Shown here piece by piece: positions 46,417 to 56,699 of a stretch of 64,000 nt of DNA. The position numbers and the translations under genes were made by a program. Source of the DNA: Streptococcus constellatus. GTDB taxonomy: Bacteria > Bacillota > Bacilli > Lactobacillales > Streptococcaceae. The notes below the pieces were generated by a model that was given only the letters and a program-made list of their open reading frames with translations, searched no databases and was not told where the DNA came from. Location of the stretch: positions 1 through 64,000 of the forward strand of contig NZ_CABHMZ010000011.1 in NCBI RefSeq assembly GCF_902167705.1. The letters are read 5' to 3'. How positions within the stretch are numbered: position 1 is the first letter of the stretch; each line of letters begins with the position of its first letter.

Positions 46417-46464
46417 ATCTCCCTCCTTCTATGAAATCAGATGTTTCACGACATTGAATCTGTC

Positions 46465-46959
<495 letters not shown>

Positions 46960-47040
46960 CTAATATTAGATATTATTGATTTGATTATTTTGTCAATGAC
47001 ATAAGACTTCTAGCTGAGTTGCTAAAATAATTTCGCTGTG

Positions 47041-48999
47041 CTATTTTTTGTAGCGGACATATTTTTCTGCCGGCTTCAAAGGTTTAAACGCTTTTCCGCC
47101 ACCGTCGTAGAATTTCCCAAAAAATTCAACAAAAATCAAACGTGCTCCGTGCACATAGCCCGACAAAAAGGAGAGAAACATATTGATAGCGTGAAGGATG
47201 ACAAACAGCACAATCCCAATACTAAAACGCGCAAAAGGTGGAAAGAGACTAACAATTAAGTTAAAGGCTGAACCAATACTCGCACCAGCAAGCCCCAAAG
47301 CCATAAGCCGCGTAAAGCTCACCAAGTCTCCTACATAGCTACTGATATTGTATAGATTAAACAGTGCAGGTCCCAAGCCTTTCAAACTCTTTGCACTGAT
47401 AATAGAAACCAACACAATGCCCACAGCATTTACAATAGCGAGCCATTGCCCGAGAAAGCCGACCATAGCAAGAGCTGGGAACAGTTGCCCCGCTGCTAGC
47501 AAAAACAGCCCAATGAGAATCAACATCCAGGCAAAACCTGAATTATAGGCCGCCGCATAATCCTTCAGGCGAATGTTCTTTTTGCCACTGAGAAAAAGTC
47601 CCGTCATGACTGTCATAAAGCCAATCACAACCGACATAATCAAAATAGTTATTACATCTGTGCTGGTATCAACGAGTGCAAAAGGCAATTTGAAGCCAAA
47701 GAAAGAACCATAAATCACTCCCCAGAGCGCAACGCCGATTCCTAAAATTCTAAAAAAGCGTAAATTCTTTGCCAGACTTGGCTTGACATGTAAAGTCTTC
47801 AAAGCCCAGGTCGTTCCGCCAAAAAGCAACAGACCGTAGCCAATATCAGCCGCCATCATGCCAAAAAAGATAAAGTAGAAGACCGACACAACGGGCGTCG
47901 GATCTTTATCCTCGTACCTCGGCAACGAGTACATTTCTGTCACCAACTCAAATGGCTCAACCAGTGCATTGTTTTTAAGTTTTGTCGGCACTCGCTGTCG
48001 ATCGGCTTCCGTCAGTTCATGGATTTGAAGCAAGACAGCACCACCAAATTGTTGCGCAAGACCCGTTTTCAAATCTTCTATCTGCCCCTGCTCCATCCAG
48101 CCCTCTAAAGCAACCAAATTCTGCGTGCTGGCAAGGGCTTCCTTGCTCTCTTGGCGAGAGGTGAGATTCAAAAGATAATCCAACTGAAGTTTGAGCTGTT
48201 GCAGCTCCTCATTAGATGCTGCTAGTTGTGCTTGCGTTGACGTGATGAGCACTTCTTGCTCTTTTATCGTTTCTTGCAAGGTTATCAAGCGCTCTTTTGG
48301 TAATTCTTCAAAAGCATATTCAAAAGGCTTGAAACCAAGCTCTGTCAAGAATGCTTGAATTTCCTTAGCTGCTTCTGCTTTACACAGCACAAGAATTCCA
48401 TTTTCTGTGGTACTGGTAAAAATCTCTTCGACTTCTAGATTAGGATAGTCCCGTAATCGAGCATTGAGCTGATTATTCTCATTGCTTGGAATGCTTCCCA
48501 CAAACGCACGAAGATATTTAAAATGCTTAAGTGCTGACGGCGTAACGACTAAACTCGCCCATTTTTCTAGCTCTGCCATCTCCAACTGAGCCATCTCTTT
48601 TACTTCCTGCGCTCTTGCCAAGACTTGAAAGTGTTGCTGAATATTGGCAAGAAGCACTTCTTCATCACACGCCTGCCCCGCTTGCTCTAAGTCTACAAAG
48701 GTTGTTTCCAAAGGAGCTTCCTTCAACGACTCCAGTAATTTTTTCTTGGGCACAAACGCCTGCAAGCGTTCAATCATATTGGCAAGTTTTTCCTGCCGCC
48801 GAGACAACGCTTGAAGATAATCCGAAGAAGCGTCATCAGGTTGCCATACCAACTCTTGCTCAAAAGCTCCCTGCCAAGTCTCTTTTGCTTGCAAATCCTG
48901 AATTTCAACCGATTGGAGATTTTGCAAATAGGAGAGGACATCATCCAACAAATCGTTTGGCAATAGCAACGACAACTCCTGCATGTGACTAATGGCCAT
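47041..48999 (-). CDS. ntpI: V-type ATP synthase subunit I
   Basis: 652 residues. A cytoplasmic N-terminal half with coiled coils (about 1-330) is followed by about seven membrane helices (about 345-635). It is the stator a-subunit that forms ion half-channels at the K ring. Its start overlaps the preceding small gene, indicating coupling; no good ribosome site of its own is seen. Confidence 0.95.
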   Translation of the reverse strand: MAISHMQELSLLLPNDLLDDVLSYLQNLQSVEIQDLQAKETWQGAFEQELVWQPDDASSDYLQALSRRQEKLANMIERLQAFVPKKKLLESLKEAPLETTFVDLEQAGQACDEEVLLANIQQHFQVLARAQEVKEMAQLEMAELEKWASLVVTPSALKHFKYLRAFVGSIPSNENNQLNARLRDYPNLEVEEIFTSTTENGILVLCKAEAAKEIQAFLTELGFKPFEYAFEELPKERLITLQETIKEQEVLITSTQAQLAASNEELQQLKLQLDYLLNLTSRQESKEALASTQNLVALEGWMEQGQIEDLKTGLAQQFGGAVLLQIHELTEADRQRVPTKLKNNALVEPFELVTEMYSLPRYEDKDPTPVVSVFYFIFFGMMAADIGYGLLLFGGTTWALKTLHVKPSLAKNLRFFRILGIGVALWGVIYGSFFGFKLPFALVDTSTDVITILIMSVVIGFMTVMTGLFLSGKKNIRLKDYAAAYNSGFAWMLILIGLFLLAAGQLFPALAMVGFLGQWLAIVNAVGIVLVSIISAKSLKGLGPALFNLYNISSYVGDLVSFTRLMALGLAGASIGSAFNLIVSLFPPFARFSIGIVLFVILHAINMFLSFLSGYVHGARLIFVEFFGKFYDGGGKAFKPLKPAEKYVRYKK

Positions 49000-49312
49000 A
49001 TTTTTCTACCACCCTATCCACAATCATTTGCAACAGTGCCTCTTTTTTATTTGATAAAGCTGCTTGGGCTTTTTCTTCGTTCTCTTGTCTCGTTTTTTCT
49101 AAGTCTTGTGTCAAGCTGGCAATCTCTTTTTCAGATTGTTCCTTTAACTCAACAAGCAATTGTTGCTTTTCTTCATCGTAGGCTCGCTCTAACTGTTTCA
49201 GATTGCTGGCAGCTTGCTCTCGCAATTCTTGAATTTGACTTTTGTAGCCCGCCAACACTTCATCTGCCGCTTGCTCAATTTCCTGCATTTGCTCAAGAGT
49301 AGCGTTCGTCAT
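48989..49312 (-). CDS. V-type ATPase peripheral-stalk small subunit (NtpH/G-like)
   Basis: 107 residues from ATG 49312, preceded by GGAGG; an earlier in-frame start at 49339 has no such site. It is a pure coiled coil rich in Glu, Gln and Lys, ending VDRVVEKYGH. It is first in the operon and likely forms the peripheral stalk with subunit E. Symbol use varies, so none is given. Confidence 0.85.
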   Translation of the reverse strand: MTNATLEQMQEIEQAADEVLAGYKSQIQELREQAASNLKQLERAYDEEKQQLLVELKEQSEKEIASLTQDLEKTRQENEEKAQAALSNKKEALLQMIVDRVVEKYGH

Positions 49313-49363
49313 GTCTTGCACCTCCTTTGTATCATACAATGGCTGTAACGTTTACTTATGTAA

Positions 49364-49369
49364 ATTATA
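49364..49369 (-). promoter_or_regulatory. V-ATPase operon -10 element
   Basis: TGTTATAAT on the minus strand. A small dyad TTTAC-TTAT-GTAAA (49351-49364) lies at the expected transcript start. Confidence 0.6.
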
Positions 49370-49481
49370 ACACATTTTCAAACCATTCGTCACAGAGTTT
49401 TATTGGTTTTCTTCGCTTAATTAAAATCATCTCACCCTATGCTATTTCTCAAGCTGCCTAACGTCTTATTTTGTAAAACTA

Positions 49482-49490
49482 TGTTATAAT
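49482..49490 (+). promoter_or_regulatory. Extended -10 promoter of the RpiR-type regulator
   Basis: TGTTATAAT with no clear -35, 60 bp before the start codon. Confidence 0.6.
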
Positions 49491-49550
49491 ACAAATAGGT
49501 TTTTCAAAACATTTGTTCTATATCATTACAAGCAAAGAAAGTGACCTCTT

Positions 49551-50396
49551 ATGGAAAATACGCAGCATATCTTAACGACGATTGAAAGCCATTTTGATAG
49601 CATGACCGACTTAGAAAAGCGGATTGCCAACTACTTTTTGAGCCCTTCTAGTATCTACGACGACCTTTCTTCACAAAAAGTTGCGCAAACTCTCTACATT
49701 TCTCAAGCAGCCTTGACACGCTTTGCAAAAAAATGTGGATTTAAAGGCTATAGAGAGTTCAATTTTCAATATATTCACCAGTTGCAAGGCAAGGCAGAGC
49801 AAGCCGAACATTTGCAAAATGACTTGTCTCGCAGAGTGTTTCGAAATTATACTCAAATTCGGCAACAAACTGAGGAATTGATTGATGAAGACAAACTGCT
49901 GCGCGTTGCCAATCTCATCGAAGCGGCTGAACGCGTCTATTTCTTTGGAACGGGAAGCTCTGGTCTTGTCGCACGCGATATGAAATTGCGCTTCATGCGG
50001 CTTGGTGTTATATGCGAGGCTTTGACAGATCAAGACGGCTTTGCTTGGACAACGAGTATCCTAGATGAAAATTGCTTGGTTATCGGATTTTCTTTGTCTG
50101 GAGGAACGCAATCTATCATCAACAGCCTCATCGACGCTCAAGCAATGGGGGCTAAAACGGTTTTAGTAACAGGTCATCCCAACATGGTCAAAGAAACCTT
50201 TACTGAAATCATCACTGTTGCCATTCAAAGCAAACCAGAGTATATTTTACGCATCTCAGCACAGTTTCCTATGCTACTTATGATTGACCTCCTTTATGCC
50301 TTTTTCCTAGAAATTGACCGAGAAAGAAAAGAAAAAATCTTCAACAGTTTTTGGGAAAATCAAAAATTAAATGGCTATTACAGACGACACAAATAA
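49551..50396 (+). CDS. MurR/RpiR-family regulator with SIS domain
   Basis: 281 residues. An RpiR-type HTH (about 20-75: LEKRIANYFLSPSSI, QKVAQTLYISQAALTRFAKKCGFKGYREF) precedes a SIS sugar-phosphate domain (about 120-260: VYFFGTGSSGLVARD, GFSLSGGTQSIINSL). It probably senses an amino-sugar phosphate such as ManNAc-6-P, since it faces the sialic acid operon. Similar RpiR proteins control nan operons in other streptococci. Its ribosome site is weak. Confidence 0.92.
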   Translation: MENTQHILTTIESHFDSMTDLEKRIANYFLSPSSIYDDLSSQKVAQTLYISQAALTRFAKKCGFKGYREFNFQYIHQLQGKAEQAEHLQNDLSRRVFRNYTQIRQQTEELIDEDKLLRVANLIEAAERVYFFGTGSSGLVARDMKLRFMRLGVICEALTDQDGFAWTTSILDENCLVIGFSLSGGTQSIINSLIDAQAMGAKTVLVTGHPNMVKETFTEIITVAIQSKPEYILRISAQFPMLLMIDLLYAFFLEIDRERKEKIFNSFWENQKLNGYYRRHK

Positions 50397-50406
50397 GGTA
50401 CTAAAC

Positions 50407-50444
50407 AAAACGAGCATCTCCTCACTAAAGGATTTGCTCGTTTT
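50407..50444. terminator. Bidirectional terminator between the regulator and nanK
   Basis: AAAACGAGCA and TGCTCGTTTT arms, an 18-nt loop, usable from both sides. Confidence 0.88.
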
Positions 50445-50463
50445 CATTATAGAAGGCTTTTCG

Positions 50464-51348
50464 TTAATGATGTTTATTTTTAAAGTGATAATAAGCTCCA
50501 AACATCCCCGCAGCATTTTGATGATGAGCGAAAGCGAGCTTGGTTTTTTCAGCAATACTTGGCACCAGACAAGCTTTCATAGCAGCTTCAATTCGAGGAC
50601 GGAGAATAGCTTCTTGACCCATAATGCCGCCACCTAAAATCACCACTTCTGGATTGACCACATAGCAAATATTCGCAATCCCTTGCCCTAAATAATTGAC
50701 CATACGGTCGATTCCTTGGATACAACGTGCATTTCCTTCTGTTACTTCTTTGAAAATGCGGCGTCCATTCCACATAGCCGGATCTTCTCCGTGAAGCTCT
50801 GCTACATAATTGACCAAGGCAGTCGTTGAAGCCACATCTTGGAAAGCACCGTCTGGCAGATACACATAGCCGACTTCACAGGCTGAATTACTAAAACCGT
50901 GGAAAACCTGGCCGTCCACCAGCAAGCAGCCACCGATACCCGTTCCAATCGTCAAACAAATCGCAATGTTCGCTCCCTTGCCACTTCCTGACATAACTTC
51001 CGCCAAGCCAGCACAATTGACATCATTTTCAATCTCACAAGGAATGGAAAATGCTTCTTCTAATACTTTCTTGAACTGAGTACCTGCATAGTTCGGAATC
51101 TGAGGTCCAGAATAAAAAATTTCTCCTTTGTCTGGATCGACCATTCCAGCTGAGGAAATACAAATCCCAGCAATCGAAGTCTGCTCTAAATAACTTGCTA
51201 CAATCCCCTTCACCTTGCGCAAAATTTCTGGACCGCCCTTATGGGCCTCTGTTGGTATTTCATGCGCTTCCAGCAAGATGTCCGTATCATCAATCAGACC
51301 ATATTTGATATTTGTTCCACCAATATCAATGGCAATGTATTTTCCCAT
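50464..51348 (-). CDS. nanK: ROK-family kinase, probable N-acetylmannosamine kinase
   Basis: 294 residues. It starts MGKYIAIDIGGTNIKYGLID (ATP phosphate loop), has ENDVNCAGLAE with the catalytic Asp region and GTGIGGCLLV. The Cys-rich zinc cluster of many ROK kinases (CGCxGCxE) is missing here; the segment is EVGYVYLPDG. Position after nanA in the sialic acid operon supports ManNAc phosphorylation, the step before NanE. Confidence 0.88.
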   Translation of the reverse strand: MGKYIAIDIGGTNIKYGLIDDTDILLEAHEIPTEAHKGGPEILRKVKGIVASYLEQTSIAGICISSAGMVDPDKGEIFYSGPQIPNYAGTQFKKVLEEAFSIPCEIENDVNCAGLAEVMSGSGKGANIAICLTIGTGIGGCLLVDGQVFHGFSNSACEVGYVYLPDGAFQDVASTTALVNYVAELHGEDPAMWNGRRIFKEVTEGNARCIQGIDRMVNYLGQGIANICYVVNPEVVILGGGIMGQEAILRPRIEAAMKACLVPSIAEKTKLAFAHHQNAAGMFGAYYHFKNKHH

Positions 51349-51366
51349 AATCCACCTCTTTTTCTA

Positions 51367-52284
51367 TTATAGGAATGCTTCCTTAGCTGCACGAATCAAG
51401 CGCGCCGCTTCTTCTACAATCGGACGATCCGCGTCTGTCACTGGTGTTAATGGAGAACGGACAGAGCCGATATTCAGGTTTTCATTGATTTTCAAGACTT
51501 CCTTGATGACAGAATACATATTCCCATGAGCAGCTGTTAATTTGCCGATAATAGCGTTAATGGTAAATTGCAATTCTTTTGCCTTTTCCAAATCCTTATC
51601 TGCAATCAATTGATTGAGCTTCAAGAAAAGTTCTGGCATTGCGCCATACGTTCCGCCGATACCTGCTCTCGCTCCCATCAAGCGACCACCTAAGAATTGC
51701 TCATCTGGACCATTAAAGACGAGATGGTCTTCCCCACCAAGTGCTGCAAAGGTTTGAATGTCTTGAACTGGCATGGAAGAGTTCTTCACACCAATCACAC
51801 GCTCATTTTTGAGCATTTCTGCATAGAGACTCGGCGTCAGAGCTACACCTGCCAACTGCGGAATATTGTAAATCACAAAGTCTGTTTGTGGTGCAGCTGC
51901 GCTAATGTCGTTCCAATATTGGGCAACCGAGTATTCTGGCAAGCGGAAGTAAATCGGCGGAATAGCCGCAATAGCATCTACTCCCAAGCTTTCTGCATGG
52001 CGTGCCAATTCCACACTATCCTTAGTGTTGTTGCAAGCGACGTGGGCAATAATTGTTAATTTCCCTTTTGCCACCGCCATGACTTCTTCCAAAATCAATT
52101 TCCTATCGGCAACGCTTTGATAGATACACTCCCCCGACGAGCCATTGACATACAAGCCTTGAACTCCTTTTTTGAGGAAATATTCTACCAAATCCCGCAC
52201 GCGTTCCGGACTAATCTCACCTTGGTCATCATAGCAGGCATAAAAGGCCGGAATGACCCCTTCGTATTTTTTTAAATCTCTCAT
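51367..52284 (-). CDS. nanA: N-acetylneuraminate lyase
   Basis: 305 residues, DapA/NanA-family TIM barrel. It splits sialic acid to ManNAc and pyruvate. GSSGE (about 48-52) binds the carboxylate, Tyr in YNIPQLAG and the Schiff-base Lys in GVKNSS (about 167) are present. It lies between YesL and nanK genes. Note that in streptococci the name nanA is also used for sialidase. Confidence 0.92.
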   Translation of the reverse strand: MRDLKKYEGVIPAFYACYDDQGEISPERVRDLVEYFLKKGVQGLYVNGSSGECIYQSVADRKLILEEVMAVAKGKLTIIAHVACNNTKDSVELARHAESLGVDAIAAIPPIYFRLPEYSVAQYWNDISAAAPQTDFVIYNIPQLAGVALTPSLYAEMLKNERVIGVKNSSMPVQDIQTFAALGGEDHLVFNGPDEQFLGGRLMGARAGIGGTYGAMPELFLKLNQLIADKDLEKAKELQFTINAIIGKLTAAHGNMYSVIKEVLKINENLNIGSVRSPLTPVTDADRPIVEEAARLIRAAKEAFL

Positions 52285-52309
52285 ATTTTATTCTCCAATT
52301 TGATTGGTT

Positions 52310-52957
52310 TTATCGTTTGTACTTGTTAAAAATAGTTTCCATGATAGGCAATTGCAAAAATCCTAAGGCTGCAAAACCGACTAATACAAAAAGAGTAAAG
52401 CCTAGCAGCAACACAAATCCTGAACTAGAGAGGAAAAAGATGATTGCAACTAATATGGCTATCATCAAAAAGAACCATGGAAAATGCAAACTCACCATGA
52501 TAAGACCCGTTTGCAACATATCTTTTACCGTCATTTCAAATTTAGCTACCAAAGGATAGACACATAAAAACAGCAAACTAGCAAAAATGATGACGCCGAT
52601 ACAGGTTGCTTTTAACATTTGAAACGGCATGGTTTCCTGCCTCCAAAAAAGCAGGAGGTCAAATAGACTGATTCCTACAATCAGCAGCTCTAGCAAACCA
52701 AGTTTTAAACCGACTTTCCAATTTTTCCTAAATGCCTGCACATACGTTGCTGTAACTTTTACACGACGTGCACCCTTGATTGCAAACAAGGTCTGATACA
52801 AGCTAACTTTTGCAATGCCAATCGTGACAATCGGCAGACAAGACAAAAGAAAGATGAGGTTCACAGTCACCAAATCTAATATTTTCTCACATATTCTCAT
52901 AAAGAAATTATCTGTATCAAATATACTTCGTATTAACTGAGAACCTCTCTTTTCCAT
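52310..52957 (-). CDS. YesL-family (DUF624) membrane protein
   Basis: 215 residues with five to six hydrophobic helices. The start GSQLIRSIFDTDNFFMRICEKILDL and LLSCLPIVTIGIAKVSLYQTL are typical of YesL/DUF624, often linked to carbohydrate ABC transporters. Its role is unknown. It sits between YhcH and nanA genes with a strong ribosome site (AGGAGG). Confidence 0.88.
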   Translation of the reverse strand: MEKRGSQLIRSIFDTDNFFMRICEKILDLVTVNLIFLLSCLPIVTIGIAKVSLYQTLFAIKGARRVKVTATYVQAFRKNWKVGLKLGLLELLIVGISLFDLLLFWRQETMPFQMLKATCIGVIIFASLLFLCVYPLVAKFEMTVKDMLQTGLIMVSLHFPWFFLMIAILVAIIFFLSSSGFVLLLGFTLFVLVGFAALGFLQLPIMETIFNKYKR

Positions 52958-52981
52958 GGTTCTACCTCCTAATCAATTAGT

Positions 52982-53437
52982 TTAATCGTTGAGCAAAACT
53001 TTTACGACACATTTTTTGACCTTATCACCTTTAGCAGCAAACCTATTTGGCTGATGTGGTTCATTGGGCAAAAATGCAGCAAAATTCTGCTTGTCCAAAT
53101 AAAGTGGATAGAGCTGCTCACAAGTCACAAACCCAATATCCTTCTTTTTATCATACGATTTTCTTACTTCTTTTACCCTTGTACCATATTGAATGATTTC
53201 ATGGCCTGCCAAAAGAAAATGCAAGTCCAGATAAGCTTGATGAAATTCACATTCATCAGTCACTTCGGAACTCAATTCATTTTCCTGCACAAACAGAAAG
53301 GCTTTTTCTCCGTCAATCTCATACCGTCCCAACTCACAATCGTTTAAATCGTGCGTCAGGAGATAATCAATGGCACAATCCAAATTCTCATGGATCCCTT
53401 TGTAGTGGGCGAGATTTTCCAATTCATCGAAAATCAT
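52982..53437 (-). CDS. YhcH/YjgK/YiaL family protein (DUF386)
   Basis: 151 residues, cupin-like fold. HQAYLDLHFLLAGHE and EPHQPN carry likely metal-binding His and Glu. The E. coli relative YhcH (NanQ) acts on sialic acid anomers, so a similar role in preparing sialic acid for the lyase is likely. In operon context it lies between permease and YesL genes. Confidence 0.88.
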   Translation of the reverse strand: MIFDELENLAHYKGIHENLDCAIDYLLTHDLNDCELGRYEIDGEKAFLFVQENELSSEVTDECEFHQAYLDLHFLLAGHEIIQYGTRVKEVRKSYDKKKDIGFVTCEQLYPLYLDKQNFAAFLPNEPHQPNRFAAKGDKVKKCVVKVLLND

Positions 53438-53450
53438 TTGATCAGCCTCC

Positions 53451-54281
53451 TTATCCTTTCACAGCTCCCATGGTAATACCTTGCGTGAAGGATTTTTGGA
53501 ATATCAAGAAGACAGCTACAATCGGAACGGCTGCCATAGCAGCACCGGCCATAATCAAACCGTAGTTGGTCGCCATTTCAGCTTGCATTGTTGCCACCCC
53601 AAGTGAAATAGTCAGATTCTGACGCGATGTCAGCATAACCAATTGCATAAAGTAGTCATTCCATGTGTTGATAAAGGTAAAAATAGCAAGAGCGGCAAAA
53701 CCTGGTTTCACAATTGGAAAAGCAACATTCCAAAAAGTACGAATCTCACCACAACCGTCAATCTTAGCAGATTCCAACAATTCCGTTGGGATATTTTCAC
53801 TAAATTGCTTCATGAGAAAGACCCCAAAAGGCCAGCCGACAAGTGGCAAAATAACCGCAGCCAGTGTATCATGAATCCCCATAAAGTTGACAATACGAAC
53901 CAAAGGAACCAGCACAACTTGCTTAGGCAAAGCCATGGCAGCGATAAAGGTCGCAAAAAGAATACGTTGACCATAAAAACGCTTCTTGGCTAGAACATAA
54001 CCTGCTAAAGAAGAGGTAATGCAGACCAAAAACATGGTTGCTAGCGAGATAAAGACACTATTCCACATCCATTGTAGAGCTGGGTTTTGCACCATTAACT
54101 GCTCAAAATTTTCCAGCGTTGGCATTTTTGGCCACCATTGAGGCGGAATGACAATCGTGTCTGGTTGAGACTTAAAGGCCCCTGTCAAAATCCAATAGAA
54201 AGGGAAAACAAAGAGAATAGTCAACACCAAGAGAATAATCGTTGAAATCACCGTAAAGGCACTTATTTTTTTCTGTTTCAT
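53451..54281 (-). CDS. Carbohydrate ABC transporter permease (MalG-type)
   Basis: 276 residues from ATG 54281 (AGGAGAGAC site). It has six hydrophobic helices, and the EAA loop that contacts the ATPase is ELLESAKIDGCGEIRTFWNVAFP. With the other permease and the lipoprotein it likely imports sialic acid (SatABC-like). No ATPase gene is present here, so a shared MsmK-type ATPase encoded elsewhere is expected. Confidence 0.93.
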   Translation of the reverse strand: MKQKKISAFTVISTIILLVLTILFVFPFYWILTGAFKSQPDTIVIPPQWWPKMPTLENFEQLMVQNPALQWMWNSVFISLATMFLVCITSSLAGYVLAKKRFYGQRILFATFIAAMALPKQVVLVPLVRIVNFMGIHDTLAAVILPLVGWPFGVFLMKQFSENIPTELLESAKIDGCGEIRTFWNVAFPIVKPGFAALAIFTFINTWNDYFMQLVMLTSRQNLTISLGVATMQAEMATNYGLIMAGAAMAAVPIVAVFLIFQKSFTQGITMGAVKG

Positions 54282-54297
54282 CTTGTCTCTCCTTTCT

Positions 54298-55185
54298 TTA
54301 ATATTCGACGTCATTTCCAAGAATCTTGAATTGGGCAAAGCTAATCAAAGCAATCATGACAGCTAAAAATACCCCCATGGTATTGGCATAACCATATTCA
54401 GATAACTTGAAGGCTTTTTCATAAAGGTAATACATCAAAGTACTGGTTGAATAATTTGGACCTCCAGATGTCAATAGCTGAATCAAGGCAAAACATTGGA
54501 AAGAGTTAATCGTAGTAATAATCGCAATATAGAGCGTTGTCGGAAGTAAGCTCGGCCATTTAATCTTCCAGAAAACTTGCAGTTCTGTCGCTCCATCAAC
54601 ACGCGCAGCTTCCACCAATGAATTGTCAATATTTCCCATAGCAGCAATATAGAGAATAATGGGCTGTCCGACAGAAGTTGTCAGCAAAATCACAATAATC
54701 GCCATCAAAGCCCAATGCTTATCTCCTAGCCAGGAAATATTTTGATTGATGACATGACCCGACTTCAGTACAAAGTTCAAAATCCCTGACAGTGGGTCAT
54801 AAATCCATTTCCATACAACGGTTACCGCTACACTCCCTGTAACAACCGGCAGGAAGAAGACAAAACGGTAGAAAGAGCGCGCAATCGCATTTTGACTATA
54901 GGTCTGTGACGCTACAAACAAAGAGAAAAGCACAACAATTGGCACCGAACCAATAACAATAATCACCGTATTGATGAGAGATTTGATAAAGACTGGATCT
55001 TTAAACATTCGCGTGTAGTTATCCAAACCAATGAATGTAAAAGAAGTCATAGAATAGTTAAAGAAACTCGTTACAAATCCCATCACCATCGGCGCTAATA
55101 CAAAGACAATAAAGAATAATAGAACTGGTGCCAAAAAAGCATAGGATACCAAGGTTTCTCTCATTCTTATTTTATTTACTTTCAC
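54298..55185 (-). CDS. Carbohydrate ABC transporter permease (MalF-type)
   Basis: 295 residues from GTG 55185, 6 nt after GAGGTG; GTG 55194 is an alternative without a well-placed site. It has six hydrophobic helices and EAA loop SLVEAARVDGATELQVFWKIKWP. It is the partner of the following permease in the sialic acid transporter. Confidence 0.92.
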   Translation of the reverse strand: MKVNKIRMRETLVSYAFLAPVLLFFIVFVLAPMVMGFVTSFFNYSMTSFTFIGLDNYTRMFKDPVFIKSLINTVIIVIGSVPIVVLFSLFVASQTYSQNAIARSFYRFVFFLPVVTGSVAVTVVWKWIYDPLSGILNFVLKSGHVINQNISWLGDKHWALMAIIVILLTTSVGQPIILYIAAMGNIDNSLVEAARVDGATELQVFWKIKWPSLLPTTLYIAIITTINSFQCFALIQLLTSGGPNYSTSTLMYYLYEKAFKLSEYGYANTMGVFLAVMIALISFAQFKILGNDVEY

Positions 55186-55270
55186 ATCAAACACCTCATT
55201 CAGATTAGAGGGAAGGCTAACTCCTTTAAAGCTTTTTGAGTTCTTTCCCGCTTTTATCTTTTTATAGAAA

Positions 55271-55316
55271 TTCCCCTTTTCCTATTTATACCTAACTGAC
55301 AACAGAAAAAGGGGAA
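55271..55316 (-). promoter_or_regulatory. Intercistronic hairpin after the binding-protein gene
   Basis: CCCCTTTTTC and GAAAAGGGG form a stem without a following T-run, in the 142-bp gap before the permease genes. It probably protects the upstream message or reduces readthrough. Confidence 0.5.
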
Positions 55317-55327
55317 AATTCAATTAC

Positions 55328-56653
55328 TTATTTTTGAGCTTTTTTAATAGTTTCATTTGCTTTTTCTGTAAAGGTCTTCAAAGCAGATTCAACTTTTTCG
55401 TCACCATTTGAAACAGATTGCAACATTGGGAACCAGAGCGTTCTCATTTCAGCAAATCCGTCAATAGTGTTGTAGTATGGTGAATAGTATTTTGTCCAAG
55501 TGCTGATTGTTTCCATTCGTTTATCATCGTACAATTTACCAAATGACGTACGAACTGGGAAGGCACCTGTACGAACTACATTTTTTGGTCCCCATTTTTT
55601 ATCATCAGCGATAAATTTGACAAATTTCTTAGCAGCTTCTACTTTCTTTTCATCTTTATTGTTAAAGATACCAAAGCCATTTACAAGGTATTCCAAAGCT
55701 GGTTTACCATTATCTGACGGGAATGGCACTTCAACAACTTCGACGCCACTTGCCTTCAACAATTTTGCCTGGATACCATTTTGTGAAGGCGCCCATAGAA
55801 CGGTATAAGACGTTTGACCATTAGCAAAGTTTTGAATATCTGCCCCACCATCGAATTGAGAGCCGTTTGTCATCAAACCATCTTTAATCCAGCTAACTGC
55901 TTTATTTAGACCTTTGACAAAGTTTGGACTGTCCGTTGTATATTTTGTCACTTTATCATCTGTGACAGAGCCATTATATAGATTAGCGATGAAGGCACGT
56001 GTTCCTTGGTCGCCACCTTGACCATTACTGAACAGAGAACCTGGTGTGTAACCTTTTTCTTTTAAGGCTTTCAACACTTTTTCAAAATCAGAAGTTGTCC
56101 AGCCTTCTTTCACAAGGTCTTCTACTCCAGCTTCTTTCAGCATTTTTTTATTAAACGCCATATAAAACGGAGCAGAACTGATTGGATACATGTAAGCTTT
56201 ATCACCAGCTTTGCTTGCTTGAATGATTTGATCATTGTTGACATCTTTGACGAAGTCATCAGTAAAGAGATCATTCAATTCTGCCAATTTACCATTTTTA
56301 CCATATTGAATAATCCGTCCTGGTGCGTCAAACAGCACATCTGGCGCTGTTCCTGCTTCAATAGCTGTTGTAATTTTTTCTGGACCAGATTTGAAGTCAA
56401 TGGTTTCTAATTTCACTTTAATATCTGGATTGGCTTTTTCAAATGCTTTGATAATTTCTTTTTCATAAGTGCCAACACCATCGTTTGCTTTTTCTTGTGT
56501 GAAGACTGGGAAAGCCCACCAAGTAATCTCTGTCTTGCCAGAGGAATTTCCTGAATCAGCTGATTTGTTTGAACCACCTGAATTTCCACATGCTGCCAAA
56601 GATAAAATAGCAGCCCCTGCAAACAACGAACAAAGTATTTTCTTCATTCTCAT
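55328..56653 (-). CDS. Extracellular sugar-binding lipoprotein, probable sialic acid receptor
   Basis: 441 residues. The signal peptide has lipobox LAAC (Cys about 22), followed by a Ser/Gly/Asn linker and family-1 solute-binding domain starting [13 protein letters not shown]. It is anchored to the outer membrane face and delivers ligand to the two permeases. Sialic acid specificity follows only from the operon. The similarity of layout to pneumococcal SatA is an inference. Confidence 0.9.
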   Translation of the reverse strand: MRMKKILCSLFAGAAILSLAACGNSGGSNKSADSGNSSGKTEITWWAFPVFTQEKANDGVGTYEKEIIKAFEKANPDIKVKLETIDFKSGPEKITTAIEAGTAPDVLFDAPGRIIQYGKNGKLAELNDLFTDDFVKDVNNDQIIQASKAGDKAYMYPISSAPFYMAFNKKMLKEAGVEDLVKEGWTTSDFEKVLKALKEKGYTPGSLFSNGQGGDQGTRAFIANLYNGSVTDDKVTKYTTDSPNFVKGLNKAVSWIKDGLMTNGSQFDGGADIQNFANGQTSYTVLWAPSQNGIQAKLLKASGVEVVEVPFPSDNGKPALEYLVNGFGIFNNKDEKKVEAAKKFVKFIADDKKWGPKNVVRTGAFPVRTSFGKLYDDKRMETISTWTKYYSPYYNTIDGFAEMRTLWFPMLQSVSNGDEKVESALKTFTEKANETIKKAQK

Positions 56654-56699
56654 ATTTTTTCTCCTTTTGTTTTATCCTTCTATACGGATAGGGTTGTTC

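Noticed and set aside
53451..56653. Missing ATPase of the sialic acid ABC transporter taken as sign of a broken operon
   Set aside because: Streptococcal carbohydrate ABC transporters commonly share one ATPase (MsmK type) encoded elsewhere, so its absence is normal.
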